Below are positions 11,483-24,079 of a DNA stretch of 64,000 nt, one piece after another. Source of the DNA: Dipteris shenzhenensis (lineage: Eukaryota; Polypodiophyta; Polypodiopsida; Gleicheniales). The stretch lies in assembly GCA_047967505.1 (NCBI GenBank), contig CM106538.1. One strand, 5' to 3'. The notes under the pieces were generated by a model, which made no database searches, had not been told where the DNA came from, and saw only the letters and a program-made list of their open reading frames with translations. A program made the position numbers and the translations under genes. The stretch's first letter is position 1. Each line of letters begins with the position of its first letter.

Positions 11483-13190
11483 CTTTGCATAGTTGCACAT
11501 ACATATTTCCTTGTTTCTCACCACGCATCATGATTGAGTGTCAAAAAATACGCATCGAGATGTATCTATGCTATGTGTATGTATTTGAATGGTATAAAAC
11601 TTTGTAGGAGCCTTAATATTATCCATTTTAAAGATTTTCATGGCTGGGTAGACATATTTTCTTGTTTCGCATCCCATGCATCATGCATGTGGATCGAAAA
11701 ATATGCACCATGTTGCATCTATCTCATGTGTGTGTTGATGAAGGCTATGATAATTTTTATGGGATTTAATATCAACCATTGTAAGGCTTGTACAAAGCAT
11801 CATCCCCATCAGATATGATTTGCATGGTTGGGCATGCATTTTTTCTTATTTCTCACCACATGTCATGCATGAGAATGAAAAAATATGCATCGGGGTGCTT
11901 CTATCCTATATCGGTGTCTCCAATGTATTTGATTCATTGAAATGCCCTAATATTACTATTTTAAAACTTTGATAGAGTATCATATCGATAGAATACAATT
12001 TGCATGATTGGGCATGCATATTTCCTCGTTTCTCAACACCAATTGTGAACAGGTGTTGAAAAAATGCATCAGGATGCTTCTATTGTATGTGCATGTCTTT
12101 AATGGCTATGAAACTCTATACATGTTTCTCACAATGCATCATACATGAGTGTCACAAAACATGCATTGAAGTGATTCTATCCTATGTGGATGTCTTTGAT
12201 AGGTATTAAACTTTGTAAAAGTCATAATATGACTAGTTTAATGTCTATTCAAAGTTTCATAACCATTGGATATTCTTTTCATGGTTGTTATGCATGTTTT
12301 CTTATTTCTCACCCTTTGTTAGGCATGAGTGTCAAAAAATATGCGTTGGGTACTTCTAACATATGTGCATATCTCTAATAGATATTGAACTTTACATGGG
12401 CTATAATCTTGTCCACTTTGAGACTTGTGCATAGTTTCATACCCATCAAGTAGCATTTGCATGGTAGGCATGCCGTGCATCTCCTTGTTTCTCACCTCAT
12501 GCCATGCATGTGTATCTAAAAATACACATTGAGATGATTCTATCCCATGTGTGTGTCTTTAATGGTATCAAGGAGCCTTAATCTTACCCATCTTAGACTC
12601 CTAAAAAGTATGATACCCATCCGAATCATGTTCGTGGTTGGGCATGCATATTTCCTTGTTTCTCACCATGTACCATGCATGAGTGTTTAAAAATATGCAT
12701 GGGGATGCTCCTATCCTATGTACAATTGTCATATGGATATGAAACTTTTCACATGACTTTATATTACTCAATTTAAGGATTATACAAAGAGTCATACTCA
12801 TCAAACATCATTTTCATGGTTGCACATGTATTTTTCCTTGTTTTGCTCAATATGCATCATGCATGAGTGTCAAAAAATATGCATCGAGGTGCTTCTATCC
12901 AATGTGTGTCTTTGATGGGTATGAAACTTTAAATGTTACTTATTTTTACCCACTTTGAGGACCATGAAAGGCATCATATCCATCATATATCTTTTGCATG
13001 GTTGGGCATGCATTTTTCTTGTTTCTTACAATGTATCATGCATGATTGACCCAAAAACAAATCAAGAAGATTCTATCCAATGTCCTGTCTCTGATGGGTA
13101 TGAAACTTTTCATGGGTCTTAATAACAGCCACTTTGAGGATTGTGCAAGTTATCATACCCATGAGATTTTGTTTGCATTCTATATTTCCA
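11483..13190. repeat. ~180-bp satellite, subfamily A, block 2
   Basis: Nine or ten diverged units are present. The landmark (TGCATGAGTGTCAAAAAATATGCAT and variants) lies at about 11533, 11686, 11866, 12137, 12320, 12506, 12677, 12856 and 13037, mostly 171-185 bases apart. This is the same subfamily as 3040-4221. Units keep GGGCATGCAT, TTTCTCACCA and TTCTATCCTATGTG. The DNA has no coding signal. Confidence 0.85.
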
Positions 13191-14235
13191 TATGTGCATG
13201 AGCCCACAAAAGTGATAGGTTGTACTTTTTCTTCTAAGAGGTTAAAGATGTAAATATTAGGGGAACATAACTTTATATGATCTTGCCTTTGATGACTTTT
13301 TATAAAACAATTGCATTGAGTACCTATTAGCGATTGTGATTTCATTTAAATGATTGTAAAATGGAAGAAGCCTACAAGAAATAAACATTCCAAAAGTCAT
13401 AGTGATTGTTTGAGGTTGGTAAGAAATGGCAATCACATTGAAGAGTTTGTCAATCATTAGACTATAAGAAGCCTCGAGTCACGAAGGTAGAACTATAAGA
13501 AAATCTTGGTGTCTTATAAGAGCTACAAGCTGCATTTCTCTCATATGCCTCTTGGCAAAAAACAATATGGTAGCAATGAGATACTATAGAATTACTCCAT
13601 GGAGAGACCTTAGTCTCTTGAATTTCTTCAAGGGACTTGGTTTCTCATGTTCCATATGTGCCAAATGACTAAAGCTCTCACAATTTGCTAAATGGAATAA
13701 AGAAGATCATTGAGACACCCTTTATCTCCCAACAAAGCCATCTTCCATGATAGTCTTATAAAAATAGCATAAGATTCCAAATCTTTGTAGATTCTCCAAG
13801 TTCACCCTCTCATTGGCCTTTTGCAAAATAACTCTCAACACGAGTCTATCCATAGACATCCATTTCCCTAGCCTTGAAGAGCTTGACATGCCCTATAAAA
13901 CAATTTGAGAAATGCCTCAATTCGAGTCTAAAGAAAAAATTTATGTCTCCATGAAGTTAACCTTCCTCCCTACATGTGGCTTGCACCACATGTGGTATCC
14001 TAAAATGTTTTTCAAACCATTTTCTTTCAAAAAGTGATTTGGCCCTTTACTACACATTGTTGTGCATGCCCTTACTCTTCAAGTCATGTAGCATCTATAA
14101 AGCCAAAGCATGCTGGCCTCCCAACTCTAACAAATGCTCAAAGTGCAGGTCAACTACAGCCTACAAACATGATACAACATGGACCAAGTATTAGAATGAT
14201 TGAATGAATATATACAAATGCAAATCAAGATGGGA
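13191..14235. other. unassigned AT-rich region
   Basis: Only short open frames on both strands are present (for example 13976-14194), with none recognised. I see no repeat, hairpin or splice pattern worth annotating. Confidence 0.3.
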
Positions 14236-15040
14236 CTAGTGACAATTAAAGTTAGATGCACATGCTTGGGCATCAAACAAGTCATTCTCAGCATGTTCGG
14301 TGTCTAAGCATGCTAGGGTCTTAGAGAGATGTTCAATTGTCAATTGCAGCTCAAACATCCTCTTTATATCTATAGAGTCTAATTGCAAGGAACATAACTC
14401 AATCTTTGCTTCCTCCTTCTCTGCTCTAAGTTGCTTCACAACTACACTTACACTTTCCCAACTCCTCTTCTTAACCATTGCATTTATTAATGAAGTGTTT
14501 GCCCTGTCCAATCAGTTTTAAGTTCAGCATCCAAGTGATTAATCAGAGAAATAATTTTTTCCCTCTGCATGCGGGTGGCAAACAAGCATACGACCCCTAT
14601 TTTTCTTGCCATGCCCTGTAAATTGTCTCCTTGATATGGGGATTTCTTCAGGACACCCCTTCTCATTTGCTCCAGGGATATCATCCTGAAAGTAATATTC
14701 CTCATCATCATGGATTGCAGAACTTTCTTCATTATTTCTCTTCCACTTAATGTGTGGCTCTCAAAATAGCCACTTTTCTTTAATTCCTCGACATGCTGCT
14801 CTGCAAAAATTGCCCATGCAAAATTGACTGAACTTCCCTGGTCAATCGCAACCAGATTAAATTGATTTGTGTACGCCCTTGCAAAGGCCATTGTAACCTC
14901 CATATTAGTAGGGCATTGTTTTTGGTACACTGTATTGTGGAAAAGAAGAAAATCCCTATATGCTTCAGGACGAACAGTGCTACACTTAATTCTACATACA
15001 AATCTCTAGGAGTTTTACACATGCCGAATCACTCTCTCTT
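14236..15040 (-). pseudogene. unrecognised broken reading frame with coiled-coil end
   Basis: A minus-strand frame is open from about 15013, just below a TAG at 15014-15016, to 14487. It reads ...RPEAYRDFLLFHNTVYQK, then TNMEVTMAFARAYTNQFNL, VEELKKSGYFESHTLSG and a tail ending LKTDWTGQTLH. A second frame, 14511-14236, overlaps the end and continues with VVKQLRAEKEEAKIELCSLQLDSIDIKRMFELQLTIEHLSKTLACL, probably a coiled coil. A frameshift near 14500 most likely separates one original protein. I do not recognise the family. A transposon-encoded protein is the likeliest guess from the setting. No ATG convincingly starts it. Confidence 0.4.
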
Positions 15041-15211
15041 GGACAGATCACCCTCCTTTAAGTTTTTTGATCCATTCCCATCAAACTAAGTCCATATTCA
15101 GTGTGAAAAGCACAACCTTGTTTGCTTTGGATACTCCAATTTGGGAGCTTTCCATCGCCCTGAACATAGAATAAATGATGTGGAGATGAGACAGAGAGAA
15201 AAAACAAAACT

Positions 15212-15580
15212 CTAGGTATGGAAAAAGGACAAACTAGTAGTAGAAGAGGCTTGCATGTCGACTCTCCTCTTTGGAGGGGTTGTGTCTTTTGCTTCTTGTC
15301 CTCTCCTATGCCTCCTTCCTCTTTTTATTTGGCAGTCTTCTTTAGAGTTGGAGTTGGAGGTGGCTTTGGCTTCTCTCGTAGTAGCAGCTTTCTCTTTTCT
15401 CTTGTTAGTCATCTTCAGAGCTGGAGATGGAGGTTTGAGCTTCTTTCAAACATGTTTTCTCTTGTGCTTCCTACCCTCCCTAAAGTTGTGGAGCCCATGC
15501 TCACCACTCCTTCCCTTCCTAGCCATGATGATCAAGTTGTGCAAGCATGTCACCCATTACAGAATTTGCACTTTCTAACT
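15212..15580 (-). other. possible basic C-terminal coding remnant
   Basis: The minus strand at 15212-15412 encodes a Lys/Arg-rich peptide (MTNKRKEKAATTREAK). The opposite strand has a 138-codon frame over the same bases, and its Ser/Leu/Phe-rich product looks like an antisense artefact. Neither is recognised. If either is real, the minus frame is likelier because it shares orientation with the broken frame at 14236-15040. Confidence 0.25.
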
Positions 15581-15600
15581 TTACTGATGACTAAGCCACC

Positions 15601-16050
15601 CAAATGTCATTCAACTTCACTTAGATTCAGTTGAGAGCAAGGACATGCAAGGCCATGCCTTGTTATGATTAGAATACATACTCTGAAACATTATTTTATA
15701 AAATAAAAATATCAAATGAATATGAATCATTCTCAAATGTGTGTGCTTTCAACTCATGCTATCTTGTCAATGCTAAAAAGCACAAAAAGTGTAGTGGGTT
15801 AACGTGCTTTGACCCATGTAATGTGCTGCCCAAATGTCATTCAACTTCACTTAGATTCAGTTGAGAGCAAGGACATGCGATGCCATGCCTTGTTATGATT
15901 AGAATACATACTCTGAAACATTATTTTATAAAATAAAAATATCAAATGAATATGAATCATTCTCAAATGTGTCTGCTTTCAACTCATGCTATCTTGTCAA
16001 TGCTAAAAAGCACAAAAAGTGTAGCGGGTTAACGTGCTTCGACCCATGTA
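15601..16050. repeat. 220-bp tandem duplication, period 230
   Basis: Bases 15601-15820 are repeated at 15831-16050 with only a handful of substitutions, separated by 10 bases. The copies start CAAATGTCATTCAACTTCAC and end GACCCATGTA. This is one of the youngest duplications in the window, with similarity far above that of the satellite units. No gene is inside it. Confidence 0.9.
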
Positions 16051-17420
16051 GATGCAACCAAGCCTCTATCAGCTAGAGCTTGTTGAGGGAGCCTCACCTC
16101 TATAGTTTAAGTCATCCGTAGCTATGGGTAGGTCATCAACTATGGGAAGCAGTTTGGAGATTGTCATATGGTTGCATGTGTTGGTTGCCTAGGTAATGGT
16201 AATGAAATTAAAACAATTTTGGTAATGGAAACAAAAGAGAAAACTACTATGAAACATTACAAAAAAAGCAAGAGGTGTGAAAATTGCAAAAGGTTTGTAG
16301 AATGCATGATCGTACAAACAAGTTTTGTATTTATAAGTCATAGCAAGCATCATTTATATTGAAGAGGGGATTCTGCAAACTTGTCACCCTCCAACAAGGT
16401 GAACGTGGTGAGAACCAGCTTAAACCTTAGTTGGGAAGACAAGTGCCATAAACACCCCTCCCTTGTTATCAAGGTCACAATAAAAATAATCACTTAACAA
16501 TAAACTTATAAAGCTTTAATGTAAACCTACAATTGTGAAGTTGACTAGAGTGAGTGTGTGCTTAAAGGAAGGCCTTGTAAAGGCAAAGAATTTTGGAGAA
16601 TTATAGAGAGAAATTTATGAGGAAGAACTATCTATAATGGAAAAAGAGGGGGGGGCGGGAAGGGAGGGTTAGAGGGTAAAATAGGGAGAGGGCCATGTGA
16701 AATTTTTAAGTGGATTTAAATAAAAGGTTAATGGTATTAAATGCAAGGGGGCACTAGAGAGAAATACAATGTTAGGATCACAAAAGGTGGGGAGGGTAAG
16801 AGAGAGTTAGTGTTGATCATTAACAAGATAAGGGTGAATTAGAAGGGGTATTGAAAATAAAGGTTAAGGGGAAGAGAAATAAATAAAAAGTATTAAAGAA
16901 GAGAAAATAAAAGAGGGGTGAATTTAGTTGTAAAGAAAGAGGAATAGGAAAAATAAAGCTAGGAAAAGGTTGCCAAAGTATAGTATAAAAGTGATGGTGG
17001 GGAAAAAACAAGTAAAGAATCTAAGTGAGAAACTAAAAATAAACTTTAAGGGAAATAATAGATAGAAACGAATTGGTAGGGAAAAGATGGAAACAAGGGG
17101 GAATAAGGGGACAATAATCTATGGAGTTTGAGGATTCCAAGGAAAAGATCGACAACAAGCTCGACCCATCTATCACCGATGCCATCTTTACCATACTCAT
17201 TGGGTAAAATCAATTGCATCACACATCACTTGCAAACTCAACCATAACTCAAGGTTACATAATCAAATCAATTCAAGGTAGTTGGTAAACCTCCGGCAAC
17301 AAGGGCCAACAACATAGTCTAGAGCAATGACGATGAGATCATTGTGTGTGTAGAGTAGCGACAAGGTTCCACTTATAATACCTTGATCTTAAAAGTTGGT
17401 ATGGTGAATCTAAAAGGATG
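16051..17420. other. gene-free region with purine-rich plus strand
   Basis: From about 16550 to 17130 the plus strand is strongly A/G-rich (runs such as GAGGGGGGGGCGGGAAGGGAGG near 16646). No protein was recognised. A short plus frame at 16168-16362 with CVGC and CENC pairs is too short and unsupported to call. Confidence 0.4.
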
Positions 17421-17429
17421 AGGATATCC

Positions 17430-17830
17430 AAAATCCTCTCTAGAAAAGATCTGATCATACTTGCAAAATCAAGATCTAGAGAGACAAAGACTAAAAATAG
17501 AGAGACAAAGACTAAACCTAGAGAGAAAAAGACTAAAAGTCTACACATTTTGAGATACCCTACAAAAAGTGTAGAGACCCCAAGAGGTTCCCTACAAAAA
17601 GTCTAGAGAATCTTGCCCAAGAATTCTCCTACAAAAGAGGCCCACACTTAAGGTGCTTTACAAAAAGTGTAGAGACTCTTACCCAAGAAGTCTCCTACAA
17701 AAGAGGACCCACCCTTGAGGTTCCCTATTAAAATTGTAGAGACTCTTACCAAAGAGGTATCTTACAAAAGATGTGCCACCAAGAAGTCCCCTACAAATTG
17801 TGTAGAGACCGACATGTATAAATCTCTCTC
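17430..17830. repeat. degenerate short tandem repeats
   Basis: At 17475-17540 AGAGAGACAAAGACTAAA recurs about every 25 bases. From 17555 to 17815 the motifs CCTACAAAAAGTGTAGAGAC and CTCCTACAAAAGAGG alternate, with the partly palindromic CTACAAAAAGTGTAG. Spacing is about 60-75 bases. This is non-coding. Confidence 0.6.
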
Positions 17831-18494
17831 ATCCATGCTCCCATACACTATCGTATTCTAGCATGTCCTTACCCTTACATCTCCTCCTCCCACCTCCTCC
17901 TCTTCCTTAAGGACACGTGCAATCAAGTGCAAAATGAAGACAAGGTTCAAGTAAATCAAGGGGCTATATGCAATAGGAAGAGTGGTTAGGGAGATGGTAA
18001 AAGGTAAAGGGTAAAGGGGATAAAGGCAAAGGGGATAAGGGGAATTAAGAAGAGAAAAATAAAAAATAAAGAAGGAAAGGGGGGAATTTTTAACATAAGG
18101 AGGACATGTGTGGTTATGGTGATGATGAGGTGTTGTGGACAGCTGAGGTGGCATGAACAGTCGAGCAATACTCTACAAATCAAGAACGAGGGTTTAGGGA
18201 AGGTAGGTGTTGCGAAGATTTTGGTGGTGAGAACGGGAGCCATAGGCTACAGCAAGGGGCCAAGCGGATGAGGCAGTGAAGTAAGCAATCAAACAACTGG
18301 ATGTGTAGGCACAGTGACATAGGCAGTGGGATAGCTGACTTGTAGTAGGCACATAAGAGCTATGGAGAGGGTCAACAAGCTAGAGGTAGCATGGGGGCAA
18401 CGATCAACATAGGAAGGGGGGTGCATTAAATACGGTGTGGAGTACACGGGAGGGAGGTTGAGACATCAAGGTAGGGGGGTTTGTTTAGTTGGGG
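17831..18494. other. gene-free, purine-rich
   Basis: Plus-strand A/G-rich DNA (for example 17980-18090) leads up to the start of satellite subfamily B. Apparent minus-strand Pro/Leu-rich frames are by-products of that composition. Confidence 0.4.
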
Positions 18495-20221
18495 TGTTTT
18501 TTTACCACCCATCATGCATAAGGGCTAAAATACACACATCAGAGTTTTTTATTTAAATGTGCAAGTCTTTCAAATGACATGGCACTTTTTTTAGGCTTTA
18601 AAATCACCCACTTAAAGGCCCATGCAAAGTATCGTGCCCTTAGAATATCAATTGCATGGTAAGGGATGCATTTTTCCTTGTTTTTCTCATCCATCACCCA
18701 TCATGTACAGAGTCAAAAATCATGCATCTAGTGTCTCATTCAAACCTACGATTCTTTGATGGTGGAGACACTACTTTTCAAGGGCTTGAATCTTTTTCAA
18801 GAGATTTAATCCCTTTCTCTTTAAGGTTGTTCAAAGTATCCTACCCATTGGAGATGATTTACATGGTCGGTGATGCATTTTTCCTTGCTTTTCATTACCA
18901 GTCATGCATAAGGGTAAAAAAACATGCATCAGGTGCCTCATTCAAAAGTGTGAGTCTTGGATGGCCATGATACTCTTCAAGAGCCTCAATATCACCTAAT
19001 TTAATGCTTTTAAAAAGTATCATGCCCATCTGATGCATTTGCATGATCAAGGGCTTATTTTTCCTTATTTTTCACCACTAATCATGCACAAGGGTTAAAA
19101 AAAGTCGCATCAAGAAGAGTCTTTTGCACGTGCAAGTATTTTATGGGAGTGATAGTATGGGACTCAATCTCACCTACTTTAATGACCATACAATGTATTG
19201 TTCCCATCAAATATCATTTTAATAGTCAAGGACGTAGTTTTTCTTGTTTTTCACCACCAGTCATGGATAAGGGTTAAAAAAGTTGCATTGGGGTGTCTCA
19301 TTCAAATGTGTGAGTCTTTGATGGGCACAATACTTTTTACAAGCCTCAATATCATATACTTTAAGTCTTATACAACGTATCATGTCCATTAGATAGCATT
19401 TACATAATCGGGGATACATTTTTCCTTGGTTTTCACCACCCATCTTGTACAAGGTTTAAAAATCATGCATCAAGATGTCTAAATAGGCCATAATATCACT
19501 AAATATAGTTACCAAGCAAAGTATCATGCCCATTGGAAATCATTTCCATGGCTAAGGATGCTATTTTTCATGGTTATCACCATCGATCATGCACAAGGGT
19601 AAAAAATCATAAATCAAGGTGTGTCATTCAAACTTATGAGTCTTAAAAGGAAACCATACATTTAATGGATCTTAATATTGCTCTTTTTAAGTCCCTACAG
19701 AGTACTATGACCATTGGATACCATTTTCATGGTTGGCGATGCATTTTCATTATTTTGTCAACACCCATCATGCACAAGGGTCAAAAAACACACATTGATT
19801 GGCTTATTTGAACATGCAAGTCTTGGATCAACACGATACTTTACGATAGACTCAATATCCTTTATTTCTAGGCTAGTGGAAAGTATGATGGCTGTCGGAT
19901 ATGGTTTGCATCATCAGGGATGCATTTTTTTCTTGTTTTTAACCACTGATCATGCACAAGGGTAAAAAAAGTTGCATTGGAAAGTCTCACTCAACTATGT
20001 GAGTCTTTGATGGTGACGATACCTAGCATAGGCCTCAATATCAAAAAATTTAAGGCCCATGAAAAGTATCATAACATTTACATATCATTATCATCATCAA
20101 GGACACATGTTTTTCTCGTTTTTCACCACCCATCATGCACAAGAGTCAAAACAATTGTATCGGGATGTCTCATTCGAACGTGTGAGTCTCTGATTCATAT
20201 GATACTTTACATGAGCCTCAA
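18495..20221. repeat. ~181-bp satellite, subfamily B, block 1
   Basis: About nine tandem units carry the landmark ATCATGCACAAGGGTAAAAAA. It occurs at about 18700, 18901, 19081, 19260, 19443, 19587, 19768, 19949 and 20132, mostly 179-183 bases apart. Other conserved parts are CCTTGTTTTTCACCACC, TGTGAGTCTTTGATGG and AAAGTATCATGCCCAT. The unit aligns throughout with subfamily A, so both derive from one ancestor. The array breaks off at about 20221 at an insertion. Confidence 0.9.
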
Positions 20222-21173
20222 ACGAAGGGGCAAATTGATGTGTGTGTGTGTATGCCTATGGGCTTGGAGTCCTATGCAAGGAGTGTGTGAGTGTAGGTGT
20301 GCTAGAAGGTTCTAATGACTCATTAGTTAGGTGTGCTAGATTGGTGTGATGTGTGAGTGATCATCAGAGGTGACTGATTGAGATAATCATGGAGATGATT
20401 GTGGATCTGGCCCCTGGGATCTACCAACATGGAGACAGTTGCCTATATATGTAACCACTCTTTGAATAAAGCTTTACATTTGTGCCTCATTTAATGGTCC
20501 AAGAATGAGGAGAAACTATAGAAAAACTAGTCAAGTTTTTCAAGAAGACATGGTCTTTAGAGGCAGAGAAGATGCTGCTGCCCCTAGAGGTGTGAAGCTT
20601 CTTTTGGTCTGAGACTTACACTGAGTCTTCTACTCCCAAGGACCATTAATTGCACAAAAAATGCCCTCTGGTTGATGCTTTGTGGTGTGAGGTAGTTATC
20701 CTCCAAGGTTACTCTATTTTTGCAAGCATTTCTTGACTATTTTTTAAAAAATAGATGCTACACTAAATGCTAACTTGATGCTTGAGGAGTTCAAATTCAA
20801 ATCAGAGATTCAGAGATTTCTTTTTCAAATTAGAGAATGCTCTTTGAAGTTTGGTTGATGTTGATTTCTTGATAAAATGCCAAACTCTCAATCTTCTTCA
20901 AGTGCCAAGAAGACTACAAAGACAAAGTACAAGGGAAAGAAGACCCTAGTTAAGAGGTTATGGGAGAAGCCAACTAGTTATGCATATGCCAAACAATTAG
21001 GATTTTTTGAATTCTTATCTTGCAATTTGCATCTATATGGTGAAGGTGATTTCTTTGTTAAGAAAGATTGATCTTTTATAAAGGGAGACACTGTGATTAA
21101 ATTGGTAAGACCTTCCCAAAATGGCTTCCAAACTAAAAATAGATAAGTTTGAAGGAGAGGCGTTTCACTTAAT
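20222..21173 (+). mobile_element. truncated Ty1/copia 5' end inserted in satellite B
   Basis: The satellite stops within a unit near 20221 and resumes in the same unit near 21174, with about 17 bases of unit missing, so roughly 950 bases were inserted or exchanged. The insert has a TATATATG motif near 20443, an AATAAA at about 20466, and, close to its right end, a frame starting ATGGCTTCCAAACTAAAAAT (21121). It encodes MASKLKIDKFEGEAFHLIP, the typical Gag start of plant copia elements (M.SKL.I.KFDG.NF..W). The rest of the element is absent. The LTR boundary and primer site are not clear. Confidence 0.55.
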
Positions 21174-24079
21174 TCCCATGAAAGTATAGTGCCCATTGGA
21201 TATCATTTTCATGGCCAGAGATGCTATTTTTCTTATTTTTCACCACACGTCATATGCACAATGAATAAAAAATCATGCATCAAGGTATATCATTCTAACC
21301 TGCGAGACTTCAATGGATATGATAATTTTAAAGGCCCTTAAGATCACTTTTTTAAAGTCTTGTAAAAATTATCATGCCCATTGGATATAATTTTCATGGT
21401 TAGGGACACATTTTTCCATATTTTTCACCACTCATCATTCATAAGGGCCAAAAAATAGGCATCATGGTGTCTTGTTCGAATGTAAAAGTTTAGGATGGGT
21501 ATGATAATATGAAAGTGTCTAAATTTCAGTTATTTTGAATCCAATTCAAAGTATCATGCCCATTGGATATTGATAATTTGCATGGTTAGTGATACATTTT
21601 TTCTTATTTTTCTCTAGCTATCATGCACAAGGCTCAAAAAACTTACTTTGGAAATTCTCATTCACGCGTGCAAGTCTCTGATAGGAATGATACTTATAAT
21701 AGGAATCAATATCAAAAATTTCAAGGTATGTGCACAGTATCACTCCCATCAGATATCATTTGCATGGTCATGAACACATTTTTTCATGTTTTTCACCACT
21801 CGCATGCACAAGGGTAAAAAAAGTTGCATCAGGGTGTCTCTTTTGAATGTGCGACTATCTAATGGACATGATACTTTAGAAGAGTCTTAAAATCACCCAT
21901 TTTTAGGCTTGTGGAAATTATAATGGCAATAAAATATCATTTGCATGGTTTGAGATACATTTTTCCTTGGTTTTCACCACCCGTCCTATAGAAGGGTCAA
22001 AAATCATGCCTTAGGGTATCTCATTTGAACTTGCAAATCTCTAATGGGAAAAATACTTTTACATACCTTAATATCACCAAATTAAAGGCCCATAAAAATA
22101 ATTATGTCTATTGGATATTATTTGCATGGTCGAGGACACTATTTTTCTTATTGTTCACCACCCGCCATGCATAAGGGTTAAAAAACCAGTGTCTCTTTTG
22201 AACCTGTGAGTCTTCGATGGGCATAATAATTTTGATGATACTTAATATAAATATATTTAATTCCCATGAAAAGTATCATGCCCATTGGATATTTGCATGG
22301 TCAGGGAAATACTTTTCCTTGTTTTTCACCACCACTTGTCATCTACAAGGGTAAAAAAACATGCGTTGGGGTGTCTCATTTGAATGTGTGAGTCTAATAT
22401 GGACATGATACTTTGCACAAGCATCAAAATCAGCTACCTTAAGACCTTTAAAAAGTATTGTGCCCATTAGATATAATTTGCATGGTCAATGACATATTTT
22501 TCTTGTGTTTCACCACTCGTCATGCACAAGGGTAAAAAAATTTGTAGCGAGAAGTCTCATTTGAATGTGTGAGTACGATATCTTGAATGGGTTTAAATAT
22601 CACCAACTCTAATACCCCTAAAAATTATCATGCTCATCAAATATCATTCCATGTTTAAGGATGCTTTTTTTCTTATTTTTCACCATCCGTCATGCACAAG
22701 GGGCAAAAAAGTTGCATCGGGGTGTGTCATTTGAACGTGCAAGCCTTTGATGGAAATGATACTTTTCAAGAGCCTCAATATCAACCATTTTAATCTCTAA
22801 CCAAATTATTTCCTTAATTAGACATCATTTGCATGGTTGCAGATGCTTTTTTCCTTGTTTTTCACCACCTATCATGCAGAAGGATCCAAAAATGCACATG
22901 AGGGTGTCTCATTCGAATGTGTGAGTGTCTGATGGGCATGATACTTTGAACATGCTAAAATATCAACTAATTTAAGGTCTTTAAATAGTATCATTACTAT
23001 CACATATCATTTGCATGGTCAGGGATGAATTTTTCCTTGCTCACCACTCGTCATGCACAAGGGTGAAAATTCACCCATCTAGGTGTCTGATTTGACCAAG
23101 TGAGTATTTGATGGGAACTATACTTTAAATAGGAATTAATATTACCCACTTTAAAGCCCATGAAAAGTATCATGACCATCAAATATATTTTGCATAGTCA
23201 AGGACACATCTTTCCTTATTTCTTGCCTCCCATCATGCATAAGAGTAAAAAAACATGCATCGGTGTGTCTCATTCGAATTTGTGAGTCTTTGATGGCAAT
23301 ACTATGCATGCTCATTACTATCACGCAATTTAAGTCTCGTGCAAAGTTTCAGTTCATCAAATATCATTTGCATGGTTGGGGACTCATTTTCCATGTTTTT
23401 CACACCATTTGTTATGCACGCATCGGGGTGGCTCATATGGGCATGATACTTTAAAAAAGCCTAAATATCACCCATTTTAAGATTAATGCAAAGTATCATG
23501 CCCATCAAATATCATTTTCATGGTTAGGAGTGCAATTTTCCTTGTTTCCCATCACATGTCATGCGTGAAGGTCAAAATACATGCATTAGCATGTTTCATT
23601 CAAATGTTTGAGTCTTAATGGACACCATACTTTGCATGAGCAGTCTTATTATTATCATGTAAATTATTTTTCCCTTTCGTTATCATTTGCATGGCTAGGA
23701 ACACATTTTTCCTTGTTATTGTGTCAAAAAACATGCATCGAGGTGTTGCATTCATAGTTGAGAGTATCTAATGGGCAGGACACTTTACATAGGGATTAAT
23801 TGCATCAAATTTAAGGCTCGTACAAAGTATCACGTCCATCAGATCTTATTAACATGGTCGGGGACATATTTTTCTTGTTTTCCCATCACTTATCATGCAT
23901 GAGGGTCAAAAAACAAGCATCAAGGTGTATCTCCAATGGGCATGATACTTTGCATAGTACTTAATCTCACAAGGTTTAAGGTCGATGCAAGGTATTTTGC
24001 CCATCACATATGACTTTCATGGTTGGGTACACACTTTTCCTTGTTTTTCTCACCATGCACCATACATCGGGATAAAAAA
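21174..24079. repeat. ~181-bp satellite, subfamily B, block 2
   Basis: About sixteen more units continue the array, with the CACAAGGGT-type landmark at about 21433, 21620, 21793, 21985, 22170, 22337, 22518, 22690, 22875, 23052, 23233, 23412, 23560, 23730, 23898 and 24060. Units are diverged by many substitutions and small indels. All open frames inside are short and shared between units, so they are repeat artefacts. The array ends at about 24079. Confidence 0.9.

Noticed and set aside
15218-15634. 138-codon plus frame
   Set aside because: Hydrophobic/Ser-rich with no domain. It overlaps a more plausible basic minus frame, and neither is well supported.
17858-18243. Minus-strand Pro/Leu/His-rich frames
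   Set aside because: They arise from purine-rich plus-strand DNA and have no recognised domain.
18495-24079. CRISPR-like array of regularly spaced repeats
   Set aside because: The whole ~181-bp unit is repeated, with no unique spacers between short repeats, and the setting is a eukaryotic nucleus.
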